NCBI GenBank assembly: GCA_009746045.1
Contig: RPFO01000076.1
Span: 4,823,275-4,878,274, forward strand
Length of the DNA: 55,000 bases
Reading direction: 5' to 3'
DNA from: Mesostigma viride
Taxonomy: Eukaryota; Streptophyta; Mesostigmatophyceae; Mesostigmatales; Mesostigmataceae
Shown: positions 31,265 through 41,552 of the stretch, in pieces
Layout: each line of letters opens with the position of its first letter
Position numbering within the stretch: the first letter of the stretch is position 1
Made by a program: the position numbers and the translations under genes
The notes under the pieces: model-generated
What the model saw: the letters and a program-made list of their open reading frames with translations, nothing else
What the model was told of the DNA's origin: nothing
Databases searched by the model: none

Positions 31265-32194
31265 GCTGGTGCATGGTTATAGGGCATTGGAGAGCAGATT
31301 GTGTGGTAGTGTCAGCATTGTGACTGGCATAATACCTGTATTTTAGTCTGTACTAAGGCTCATGGACCATGGTACACTCACTCTGATTTTAATCAGGATA
31401 CAGCCAGGTTTTGGCTGGGGTTCATGCTGTTGACTACACAAGGTTGACAGGTCCATTACAGACCATGTATTCTATTTTAAAAGAAATGTATATTTGTACA
31501 TACTTCTCACAATGGTCTGGGAACCTTTATTCTGGGGTTTATAGGGCGGGGTTCGATTCCCTGGTATTATGTTTCTACAAGCTGGCCTGTTCAGGTGTTT
31601 GCCTGTTCAGACTTCCCTAGTTCCCCAGGGCAGGATTTAATTGTTGCCTATGTGTTTCATTTTGTCATTTGTTTGCTGTGGCAGTTTACCATCTGGCAAG
31701 TAGACGGGCGCCGTAAGACGGGCGCCAATAGACCCCTGTTGAGAGAATGACAGGCAAACTATTGTAATACGCCTTACTTTGTCAAGTGGTATTTTAATTG
31801 TCATGGATTTATTGTACTTATATTGAATATGTACTGGGTTTTATGGGATTAGTATCTGGGATTAATGTAACTCACCGCCAGAAGGTCATTGTACTGGAGG
31901 CTCTACCGAGGTGATGGGATTAATTCCTGGAGAAGACCTCATAGAATTAACCTGTATGTATTTAATTTTGTGTGCTTCTAATATCTGGTGGTACTCTGTA
32001 ATGCCACTTCCATAGGTTTTCTCCATTTCTCATGAAATGGTTTTCCCTGTGGCAGATCTGTTTCTTTTCCAGTTCCTTAAAAGAAAGGGCTGGGGGAATG
32101 GCAATGGCCATTAAAGACATCTGTTCAAGCTTCAAGCTGGAGTGAAGGACATTTCAAGCTACTTCAAGGGTCCCTGGCAGGGGATGTGATCCCT
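31265..32194 (+). other. 3' untranslated region of element B
   Basis: About 930 bp after the pol stop. No gene is seen. GACGGGCGCC is duplicated near 31704-31727. It is unusually long for a copia-type 3' region. Confidence 0.6.
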
Positions 32195-32215
32195 AAAGAA
32201 AAGAAGGGATTGGAG
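32195..32215 (+). promoter_or_regulatory. Polypurine tract of element B
   Basis: AAAGAAAAGAAGGGATTGGAG, almost all purine, ends directly at the start of the 3' LTR. This is the usual plus-strand primer position. Confidence 0.75.
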
Positions 32216-32837
32216 TTAACGTAAAGGATTTACGTTAGATGGATAGAGATTGTTACGCTCTTTCCAACGGCACCTTGAACGCCTCATTTGGTTAAGGAAC
32301 GTAAAAGTTATGACGTTTCCTAGGCTGTGCCGACAGTACCCGGCGCGCCACTGTGGGCGCGTACGGACACAGGATGTACAAGTGTCACTTTGATAGTCCG
32401 CAGGACGTTGACAGGACTTGTACAGGACTTGATGGTCAATTGATAGGTAGGCGCTGTAGCGCGCCAGGACCTATGAGACAATTGATGCTGACTAGTGTAC
32501 GGATAGGTCCACAGGACTAGCCGTATGGACAATTGATAGATCTGCGCGCCAAAGGCGTGCCAGAGTCTGTGTAATCAATTGATTGACAGTTCAGCTGTGA
32601 CAGTGCAGCTGAATACTTGGACGCGTCCCTAGCAAGCTATATGAGTGACTTGGTCACACCGGGACGCTAGTTCTTGCGTGCACGTTCTCTTGGCACTGCG
32701 ACCCTGTCGCCTGTGCTACGTGCAGTCTTGGAAGTGACGTGACTTACGTCTGTGTTTCCTGATTATTAATAAAGGCAACTTCCTGCAAGAACCATGGCGG
32801 AATTCGTGGCATTCTTACCCTCACAACTCGTATTACA
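32216..32837 (+). repeat. 3' LTR of element B
   Basis: 622 bp, same length as 25011-25632, with two visible differences (CGTCTGTGCTGCG there, CGCCTGTGCTACG here). Confidence 0.9.
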
Positions 32838-32842
32838 ACTAC

Positions 32843-34333
32843 ATGAGCCCTGAGGAGGCTGACTTTATCAAGGTTCAGCCAACCAACCTGGCCATCCAGG
32901 GCTCCGGAGGCCGGCTGAAGGCTGTGGGGACGGGGACGCTCAAGCTACGAGTCGCCAACAAGGTGGTGCATCTGCCTCATGCTCTGCACGTGCCCTCTCT
33001 GGGTGCAAGGCTTCTTTCCGTGGCCCAGCTGCATCAGCAGGGACACGAGGTGAACCTACTGCAGGGCGTGGCATGCTTTGCAGGCAGCAAGGTACCTATC
33101 AAGGTGCAGAACAACGTCTACGTTTTGCAAGAATCACAGACTGTGACAACCCCTGCTGCCCACCACACCACAGACAACCCTGCTGCACTATTGTGGCACT
33201 GGCGACTTGGACATGCAGGTGCTGAGCGCATTCGCAAGCTGGCGGCCATACCTGCATCGAACATTACCATGCGGGCTCCAGGTGCGCCAGGCTGCCCGTC
33301 GTGCCCTGCTGGCATGATTAGGCGACGCTCCTTCGCTGCTGAGCAACCACGCTCGACCGTGCCTCGTGCCAAGCTGCATGGGGACATTATGGGGCCGATG
33401 CAGCCATCACTGGGCGGTTCCCAGTACATTCTGGGCATCACTGACGACGCTACAAGGTGGCGTTGGTCTTTTCCTATGCGCCAGAAGAGTGAGGTGCCAC
33501 TGCACTTCGACCGACTGCTGTCAAGGGATATCAGGCCCTACTACGACGGTTCTGTGCTTCTAAGGACCGACAATGACGCAGTATTTCTTTCCGAGGACTT
33601 CCGCTCCCTCTGTGCTCGCCATCGAGTTCACCAAGAATTTTCCAGCCCCTACTGTCCGCAGCAAAACGGAGTTGCGGAACGCATGTGGGGTTTGGCGATG
33701 GGAATGACACTATGCATGCTGCATTATGCTACCCTGCCCAAGACTTTCTGGGCCCTAGCTTTTGCGTGTGCTGTCTACCTGCTCAATCGGCTGCCATGCG
33801 AGGCCAATGCAGACTCTGCTAGCCCTCATCGCCTTTTTCAAGGCGTTGATGCCGACCTGTCGCACTTGCGCATTTTCGGCTGCCCTGCCTACTTTCGTGT
33901 AGAAGGGCCACGTGGCAAGCTGGAGGACAAAGCCCAGGCTGGAATCTTTGTGGGCTATGACTTGGAGTCGCCTGCTTACCTGATTCTCCGCCCAGGCTCA
34001 CGTGACGTTATTCGCAGGCTCCATGTGTCATTCGATGAGACTTGGCGAGCAAATTCTGCTCCCCTGCACGTCGCGAGTCCAGATGTCAACTTCCAGCTGC
34101 CGGCACCTGAGTCTGCCTCGGAATCTGGCGTGGCGCTGGTACCTTTGCCTGCACCCACTGAGCATGCAGTGCTGCCGCCTGTCACTGCTGTGCCTGACTC
34201 GGTACCTGATGGTCCGGTCACCAGGGCCAAGGCTCGCCAACAGCTGGGCACTGTCACCGGTGCAGACGGCAGTGGCAACGCTGAGCATCCTGGTCCGGGT
34301 GCTGCTCCTGACTCTGAAATTTCAAATTTCTGA
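32843..34333 (+). pseudogene. pol: Copia protease C-part and integrase, element F
   Basis: Begins with the protease codons cut off by element B (HMSPEEADF...) and continues to a GAG-pre-integrase zinc finger H119-x4-H124...C151-x2-C154. The integrase core has D181 (LHGDIMG), D243 (LRTDND) and E279 (NGVAERM), the canonical D-x35-E. After it come FGCPAYFR and GKLEDKAQAGIFVGYD, typical of copia integrase. The frame ends at 34333; reading moves to another frame for RT. Its first methionine codon is only the ATG inside the interrupted motif, not a natural start. Confidence 0.92.
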
Positions 34334-34493
34334 TGCGGTGCCGGACGCCGGCAACCAAGTTGCGCAAGGAATTCCTGCGCCCTCGCCTGCGCCTGCGCCT
34401 CAAATTTCGAGTGCAACGGCTTTGCAGCAAGCCATCCACGCACTGCAGCGACCTTGATCTTCAGCGCCCAGCAACCAGGCAGGGGCGGATTCG

Positions 34494-36217
34494 GTGATAG
34501 CTGCTGCAACGATTGAGGAAAATGTTGGCGATGGCTACTGTCCCTCTAGTGACACATATGGCGCCTATGGTTGGACCTCCTCTTCTCAACGTCTTGCTTC
34601 TCCTAAGTGGGCCCGTTTTTGCCCAAATTACGCTGCTATTCGTGATGTGGTCGAGGATGTATATGCCACTAGTGTCGACCTGGACGTCCCTAAGTCTTGG
34701 CAACAAGCTCGTTCTCTTCCTGCGTGGCAGTCCGCCATGGATAGCGAGATGGCTTCTATTCGTTCTCACAAGTTTTTTTCTTTGGTGAGTAGGTCATCTC
34801 TTCCTCGTGGCACTTCGGCCCTTCCTTCCCGTTGGGTGTATGCACGTAAGTCGGATGGACGTGAGAAAGCACGTTTTGTATGCAAGGGCTATGCCCAGCG
34901 TGAGGGTGTTGATTTTCAGGACATCTTTAGCCCCACTGTTCGTTCCTCCACAGTGCGTTTGGCTCTTGCTTTTGCAGTCACGCATGGCTATACTCTGCAT
35001 CAATTAGACGTCCGCACTGCGTTCTTGTATGCTCCTTTAGAGGAGGATGTCTATGTACGTCCACCCCTGGGCTATGAGGAGTATGACGCCTCTGGCGAGC
35101 TTCTTGTATGGAAGCTTCATCGCAGCCTGTATGGCACACGCCAGGCTCCGCGCAATTGGCATCGCACCTTCCGTTCTCATCTCGTGTCGGATGGTGCAGT
35201 GCCTAGCGCTACAGACACATGTCTTTACCTTTATCCCAGTGCCAGGGGCTTTGTGTTTGTACATGTTGATGACATGATCGTTGCCAGCCCCTCTGCCCCT
35301 TGGGTAGCCGCCTGGGTTTCTCGCCTTGGTACACGTTTTCAGCTGTCCGATTCGGACCACCCTTCCTTGTTTCTAGGTGTGTGTCTTTCAATTGACAGCG
35401 TCACCCGTTCCCTTGCCCTGCACCAGTCTCCCTACATCATAGAAATTGCTGCCCGCTTTGGGCTAGGTGAGAGTCGTGGTGTTCCCACCCCGGTTGTCCC
35501 GGGTGCCGTGTTGAGCGAGGGGGGACAGTGTGACCAATCGCAACGGGAGGTGTTCCAGCAAATAGTGGGGGCGCTCATCTACGTCACCCAATGGACGCGG
35601 CCAGACGTGGCATTCGCTGTGAACCGCCTAGCGCAACAGATGCAATCACCCACGCTAGGTGATATGCAGGCTGCCAAGCGGGTCATCCGCTACCTGCTGG
35701 CAACCCACGGCCTCGGTCTCCGCTTCACTGGCGGGAGCCTTGAAGGCTGGTCAGATGCGGACTGGGCAAATGACGTCAAGACCAGGCGGTCTGTCAGCGG
35801 CAACCTGGTCATGTACGCTGGTGCCCCTATTGATTGGGCAAGCCGCCGCCAAACGGTGACCGCTCTTTCTTCATGCGAGGCCGAGTACATCGCTGCGGGC
35901 ACCTTGCTGCAGTCGGTGCTCCCCCTGCGGAGGATCTTGATGATGGAGCTGACGGGCTCCACTACGGCTGCACCTACTCCGGTCTACTGCGACAACACCG
36001 GTGCTGTGGCACTCTCCAAGGACCCGGTTCACCCCAAGCGCGCACAAAACACATTGACGTGCGTTTCCACTTCATTCGTGAGAAGGTGGAGGATGGTGAC
36101 ATCAATGTCCAACATTGCCCCGGTGAGGAGATGGTGGCGGATATCCTGACCAAGGCACTTCCGCGACCACGCTTCGAGCTGCTTCGAGGACGGCTCCTGC
36201 ATTCCTGTGTGACTTGA
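34494..36217 (+). pseudogene. pol: Copia RT and RNase H, element F
   Basis: The RVT_2 domain starts near residue 60 (PKSWQQARSLPAWQSAMDSE) and contains D172 (LHQLDVRTAFLYA) and HVDD at 257-260 in the YVDD position. RNase H has D421 (SDADWAND), E462 (SSCEAEYIA) and D500 (YCDNTGA). After HPKRA the frame changes near 36050, and the true end (HIDVRFHFIREKVEDGDINV, then ADILTKALP) lies in the next frame to 36217. Upstream, a TGA at 34453 and a frame change separate RT from integrase. Substituted frames make this copy defective. Confidence 0.92.
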
Positions 36218-36251
36218 GCTGCTAGTGGGCACGTCATTGGACTAAGGGGGG

Positions 36252-36946
36252 TGTCTGGATATTATTGTATCCACCTGCCCTGCCCACATTGTGCTTGTAT
36301 ATAGTCAGCTTGATAGAGATTGAATAGCTGGACTTGTAGCACTTTTTCCTACTCGATTTGGACTACGAATGGCTGAGATACGGCCTTCCAAAGTTATATG
36401 CACTATGGTCTTGCCAAGTAGACTAGTGTGTCAGCATATCACGTGACAATTGTGCTGACAACTGGCATGCCAACTGGCCTGAACATGTTGCTAGTTCATG
36501 AGGTAGATTCATGGTACAGTGACTACTGTCATGTCAGATCTTACGTCAGTGTTCCTTGATTCCTGACAAGGATTCTAGATACTTTATTCCATGGACATGT
36601 GGCGAATGCCTAGAACACATTGCTTAGTTTATTGACAGATGGCAGTTCCATATGATGGTTATTTGCATGTTGACAGATGGCAATCATTCCTTATGTTGTA
36701 TTTCAGCAAATGCCATCTGGCAATCACACAACAAATATTCTAGGAATCTAGAAGTGTTGCAACCCTTGCTTGACATGTGGCAGTTCTACCTTTGCCACGT
36801 AATTGCCTATATAATGAAATGAACAAAGGCAGCAAGGGTATCTCAAGCTGCCAGTTTTCTGCGTGAACATTTTGTCTCTCAGTCTCTCACTTCCTCAGCC
36901 TTGATCTTGACCTGTGATCTGCAAGGAAGGATCATAAAACAAAACA
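36252..36946 (+). repeat. 3' LTR of copia element F
   Basis: 695 bp; preceded by the purine tract CTAAGGGGGG. The second GTTAC copy follows at 36947-36951. Confidence 0.93.
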
Positions 36947-37216
36947 GTTACAACCTGATCTAGTCAGTCCTAACATGACAACTACAGTCCCGGTACTGAG
37001 GTACCGGCTCATCACATACTAAGTCTAGCCACGTGTCCATGCCACGACTGCTCTAGTCCAGCACCGTCCCAGTACCCAATTGGGCGCCGGCGGTGCTGGC
37101 ACGTGTCCACTTAGGCTACAGGCGGGAGACTTAGACTAACTAAGGTGTGCTCAGGATTATGTACAATCAAGCTCCCAGCCTGATATCCAGAGACTTAAGC
37201 ACCCAGCTCTCAGCTT
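36947..37216 (-). other. 3' flank of element C, probable LTR part
   Basis: No gene. It directly follows (minus strand) the stop of C's RNase H frame and continues, across the copia F insertion, into 23348-23064 upstream of element E ORF0. A purine-rich AAAAGCTGAGAGC lies just after the stop in minus orientation, a possible polypurine tract before an LTR starting TGGGTGC. Confidence 0.4.
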
Positions 37217-39791
37217 TTAGACAGATAGACCGACTTGACAGTCAGCATTCATGAGCTTCCTCAGTACATTGTACTGGGCTGGGGCCTTGTGTGGCAGCTT
37301 GGTCAATGCATCAGCAGGGTTCTCCTCGCCAGGGATATGCTTCAAGTCAACCAAACTGGCCAACTCCTTCAGCAACAAATAATCCAGGTCCCGGCTTCTG
37401 GCCAGCTGCTTGTGAACAAACTGGACCATACCCATGCTGTCTGTTAGCAACAACGTCTCCATCTGCAAGGACCAAGGGGTAACTGAAGCCAGCTCCAGCA
37501 TTAACTCCTTTATGTACAAGCTGGACTGGATCCCCTCGCATATATTATGGCCCTGCATTCTGCCACATCTGAACTGATACAGACCCTCTTCTGCAGTCTG
37601 CTGTACCAGCTGAACAAACTTGCCCTGCTCTGATAAAAAGCAAACAGAGCAGCAGATCTCCCCCTGACCTTGGTAACCTGGCGAGCATTTATGGAACTGT
37701 CAACAAAGATCTCCAAGGTGATAGGCTGGGCAAAGTCAATCCCAGACAAAATCAGATCAGGGGTACTCTCCACCAATCGGGCTATGACTCGAGGCTTCTC
37801 ATCCTCAAGCACATCATCAGGCATTCTGCTATGGACCATCAAAGACGGACCACAGATGCTGGCAAACCAAGCCCACATGCCTCTCAACTCAGGTCCTGCA
37901 GCCTGGTTGATCTTCTCTGGCAAGGCCTTCACAATGGTCTGTTTATAATCTCCTCCAGCAGGCTGAAGCCTGATACTCTGGACACTCCCCATCCCTCCTG
38001 AACAGGGTAGCCTGCATTCCACAGAACACTACTGAGGCTTGTTGGGCTCCTGCCACAGCTCCTTGCCCAGTGAAAACTTGCCACTGATGACAGGAATAAA
38101 CTTCTTCAGCCAGGTCGTGGGGGCTAGCAAATGCAGATCATCTCCATGCAAACTAGCATACACTGGCAGACCCTCCCATTGGGCCAGCAACAAACAGGGA
38201 TCAACTGAAGACACTCTCAAGCCACACTCACTGATCAGAGCTTCCTGCAGCGTGAGTCTCCAGATGATAGGGCTCGACCGGAGTCCTTCCAGGCCCTTCA
38301 GAATAACCAGGAAATGTTGATGCAGCTCCAGCTTCCAGATAGCAGGCACCTCAACAAAGTAAGGCTCATCCTGCTTCCACACTCTCCTGGCCACTTCTGG
38401 ATCAGATTTTAAAAATGCCCTCTTGAAGTCCAGCAGCACTGATGACATAGCTGCTCCCCTGTTCAGCAACCCCACGTAGAGACATAGCAAAATTCTCCAC
38501 GTGTCGTGTAACATCCCTGGCGTGTACAGCTCCTCTCCCAGCAGACTCCCCGTGCCGTGATACTCATTCAGGACAGGCCTGACATGGGGCACTGATACCT
38601 CATCCACAACCTTCCTCTTCAGCACAAATCTCAAAGCAAGCTTCCTTGATGCTGGGGGGCGCCTGTCTGTTGGTGCAGCACACTCAAACTGCAACCACTC
38701 CTCCAATGCCTTGGAGAAGGCGAGCTTCCAAGCCTCAAACAAAGTAGGCGAGCTCATCTCTTGGACTAGCTGGTCATATGTCAAAGGAGAGTGTGCAGCA
38801 AGGCTCCTATGAGTTATGCCAATACTGCTGGGGTGCAACACAGCTGGAATCACCAAACTGGCTGCTGGGGGCACCTCCCCTTCATCCCATTTTACACCCT
38901 TGACCGGCTTGGCCCTGCACCTGATTGGAAATGTTGTCCTGAAATTTTCTAGGGGAATCATCCCCCAGCCATCTCTTCTCAGAGCTGTAGCTCTGATAGA
39001 AATCCCAGGATTGCCCGGAAAATTCTGACCCAAAATCACAGGTCCATCATAGTCTTCTAGGACAAGGAAGGTCACATCCACACCCATGACAGGGGCAGTA
39101 ACCTCTCCCAACACCCTTAGATGCGTCCTACCACTGAAGCCAGACACCCAGGGGCAACTTGGTTCACCGACCAGCAGTTCTCCTGTATGCTGAGGTCCCA
39201 TGACAGAAACCTGTGCATTGGTATCTACTTCCATGGCAGCTGCCTCAGGTTCATCCAACTGGACAAGCTTGGACACCTTAGGCTCCTTCTTGGCTCTTTG
39301 CAAAGCCTGTACAATATCTGATAGACGCACACCCCTAGGCCTGGTGTCGGGCCGTTCCGGAGGTGCAGCCTGTCCGCCTGCTTGCCCAACCACCGTATGT
39401 GAAGGTACCCCAGGGGCCGGGCCAGGGTCACCCTGAGGGCTCGATACAGCTGTAGCACCCTGATCAGGAAGTTCCACGTCACCCCCGCCTTGTACACCAA
39501 CGGGCACCTGGAAGAGGTCTCCTTGATTACCTCCCCGGGGACGGATCTTTGACCAGGACAGACGGTGCACTGCTTGGGAGCCATCAATGGCCACCCAGCA
39601 CTTATGGCCAGCGGCTTCTACTCGGGTCACCACCCCATCATGCCAGCTGCCACGTTTCCCTGGAAAGCTTGGCTCCTTCCACACAACAACCTGTTGTCCA
39701 ACGTTAGGTTCTAGGACACTCCAGCCCTTGTCTTTCTGCCTCAGCTTGAGGAACTTGGCCTCTAGCTTCTCCTTCCATGCCTGCTCAGCTG
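37217..39791 (-). pseudogene. pol: Pol fragment of element C: integrase tail-PR-RT-RNase H
   Basis: From 39816 a 595-codon frame carries the integrase tail (GWSVLEPNVGQQVVVWKEPS), a retropepsin-like motif D198-T-N-A with VSVM and ILGQNF, then RT (SVLLDFKRAF, and YASLHGDDLHL). The frame meets TAG at 38029; the next ~40 residues read best in another frame (VVFCGMQATLF), then return (37510-38022), so two compensating indels are likely. RNase H has FVDSS, VAECRA, then after another frame change LLTDSMG and NPADALTK. The integrase core is missing because copia copy F2 abuts at 39792. Same domain order as B and D. Confidence 0.85.
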
Positions 39792-40869
39792 AGGCTCCGC
39801 GCAATTGGCATCGCACCTTCGGTTGTCATCTCGTGTCGGATGGTGCAGTGCCTAGCGCTACAGACACCTGTCTTTACCTTTATCCCAGTGCTAGGGGCTT
39901 TGTGTTTGTACAATTGTTGATGACATGATCGTTGCCAGCCCCTCTGCCCCTTGGGTAGCCGCCTGGGTTTCTCGCCTTGGTACACGTTTTCAGCTGTCCG
40001 ATTCGGACCACCCTTCCTTGTTTCTAGGTGTGTGTCTTTCAATTGACAGCGTCACCCGTTCCCTTGCCCTGCACCAGTCTCCCTACATCATAGAAATTGC
40101 TGCCCGCTTTGGGCTAGGTGAGAGTCGTGGTGTTCCCACCCCGGTTGTCCCGGGTGCCGTGTTGAGCGAGGGGGGACAGTGTGACCAATCGCAACGGGAG
40201 GTGTTCCAGCAAATAGTGGGGGCGCTCATCTACGTCACCCAATGGACGCGGCCAGACGTGGCATTCGCTGTCAACCGCCTAGCGCAACATATGCAATCAC
40301 CCACGCTACTAGGTGATATGCAGGCTGCCAAGCGGGTCATCCGCTACCTGCTGGCAACCCACGGCCTCGGTCTCCGCTTCACTGGCGGGAGCCTTGAAGG
40401 CTGGTCAGATGCGGACTGGGCAAATGACGTCAAGACCAGGCGGTCTGTCAGCGGCAACCTGGTCATGTACGCTGGTGCCCCTATTGATTGGGCAAGCCGC
40501 CGCCAAACGGTGACCGCTCTTTCTTCATGCGAGGCTGAGTACATCGCTGCGGGCACCTTGCTGCAGTCGGTGCTCCCCCTGCGGAGGATCTTGATGGAGC
40601 TGACGGGCTCTACTACGGCTGCACCTACTCCGGTCTACTGCGACAACACCGGTGCTGTGGCACTCTCCAAGGACCCGGTTCACCCCAAGCGCGCACAAAA
40701 CACATTGACGTGCGTTTCCCCTTCATTCGTGAGAAGATGGAGGATGGTGACATCAATGTCCAACATTGCCCCGGTGAGGAGATGGTGGCGGATATCCTGA
40801 CCAAGGCACTTCCGCGACCACGCTTCGAGCTGCTTCGAGGACAGCTCCTGCATTCCTGTGTGACTTGAG
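39792..40869 (+). pseudogene. pol: RT C-part and RNase H, copia F2
   Basis: 291 codons are open from 39925 (MIVASPSAPWVAAW...) with GWSDADWAND, LSSCEAEYIA and YCDNTGAVALS, near-identical to F. Just upstream the HVDD region is broken by extra bases (CAATTGTTGATGACATG where F has CATGTTGATGACATG). The 3-bp CTA insertion near 40307 and the ATG loss near 40592 are in frame. The same frame change as in F precedes the IDVRF...DILTKALP end, so it existed before the two copies separated. Confidence 0.88.
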
Positions 40870-40901
40870 CTGCTAGTGGGCACGTCATTGGACTAAGGGG
40901 G

Positions 40902-41552
40902 TGTCTGGATATTAGTGTATCCACCTGCCCTGCCCACATTGTGCTTGTATATAGTCAGCTTGATAGAGATTGAATAGCTGGACTTGTAGCACTTTTTCCT
41001 ACTCGATTTGGACTACAAATGGCTGAGATACGGCCTTCCAAATTTATATGCACTATGGTCTTGCCTAGTAGACTAGCGTGTCAGCATATCACGTGACAAT
41101 TGTGCTGACAACTGGCATGCCAACTGGCCTGAACATGTTGCTAGTTCCTGAAGTAGATTCATGGTACAGTGACTACTGTCATGTCAGATCTTACGTCAGT
41201 GTTTCTTGATTCCTGACAAGGATTCTAGATACTTTATTCCATGGACATGTGGCGAATGCCTAGAGCACATTGCTTAGTTTATTGACAGATGGCAGTTCCA
41301 TATGATGGTTATTTGCATGTTGACAGATGGCAATCATTCCTAATGTTGTATTTCAGCAAATGCCATCTGGCAATCACACAACAAACATTCTAGGAATCTA
41401 GAAGTGTTGCAACCCTTGCTTGACATGTGGCAGTTCTACCTTTGCCACCTAATTGCCTATATAATGAAATGAACAAAGGCAGCAAGGGTATCTCAAGCTG
41501 CCAATTTTCTGCGTGAACATTTTTGTCTCTCAGTCTCTCACTTCCTCAGCCT
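40902..41552 (+). repeat. Truncated LTR of copia F2
   Basis: 651 bp matching F's LTR from TGTCTGG to CTTCCTCAGCCT; the last ~43 bp are replaced by unrelated sequence (AGGCCGGGTTTTATGG...). Confidence 0.9.

Larger units (their letters stand above)
25011..32837 (+). mobile_element. Element B: intact IN-PR-RT-RH retroelement nested in F
   Basis: Two 622-bp direct repeats (25011-25632 and 32216-32837) differ at only two visible positions. Between them are a leader, gag, a UGA, and a full pol with integrase ahead of protease and RT. ACATGAG occurs at 25004-25010 and 32841-32847 on either side, an apparent target duplication, but three extra bases (ACT) between the right LTR and this word leave the exact end uncertain. 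No frame breaks are seen apart from the gag stop, so this copy may be active or recently so. It interrupts the protease codons of copia F. Confidence 0.9.
23349..36946 (+). mobile_element. Copia element F, full length, with nested element B
   Basis: Two 695-bp LTRs (TGTCTGG...AAAACA) differ at about three visible positions and are flanked by GTTAC (23344-23348 and 36947-36951). A primer-binding site (TGGTATC) follows the 5' LTR and a G-rich purine tract precedes the 3' LTR. The order gag, protease, integrase, RT, RNase H is canonical Ty1/copia. Element B interrupts the protease at 25010/32838. Frame changes in gag, between integrase and RT and near the RNase H end make this copy inactive, although its LTRs are young. 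Confidence 0.93.
39792..41552 (+). mobile_element. Copia F2: truncated second copy of element F
   Basis: Matches F from inside RT (AGGCTCCGCGCAATTGG at 35148 of F) through RNase H and most of the 3' LTR. It is missing the 5' three quarters, and its LTR stops 43 bp short of the end, so both ends are truncated without a target duplication. It differs from F by more changes than F's two LTRs differ from each other. Confidence 0.9.

Noticed and set aside
38029-38031. TAG in pol of element C as a second readthrough stop
   Set aside because: It falls in the middle of RT, and the next residues align better in another frame, so it results from indels in a dead copy.
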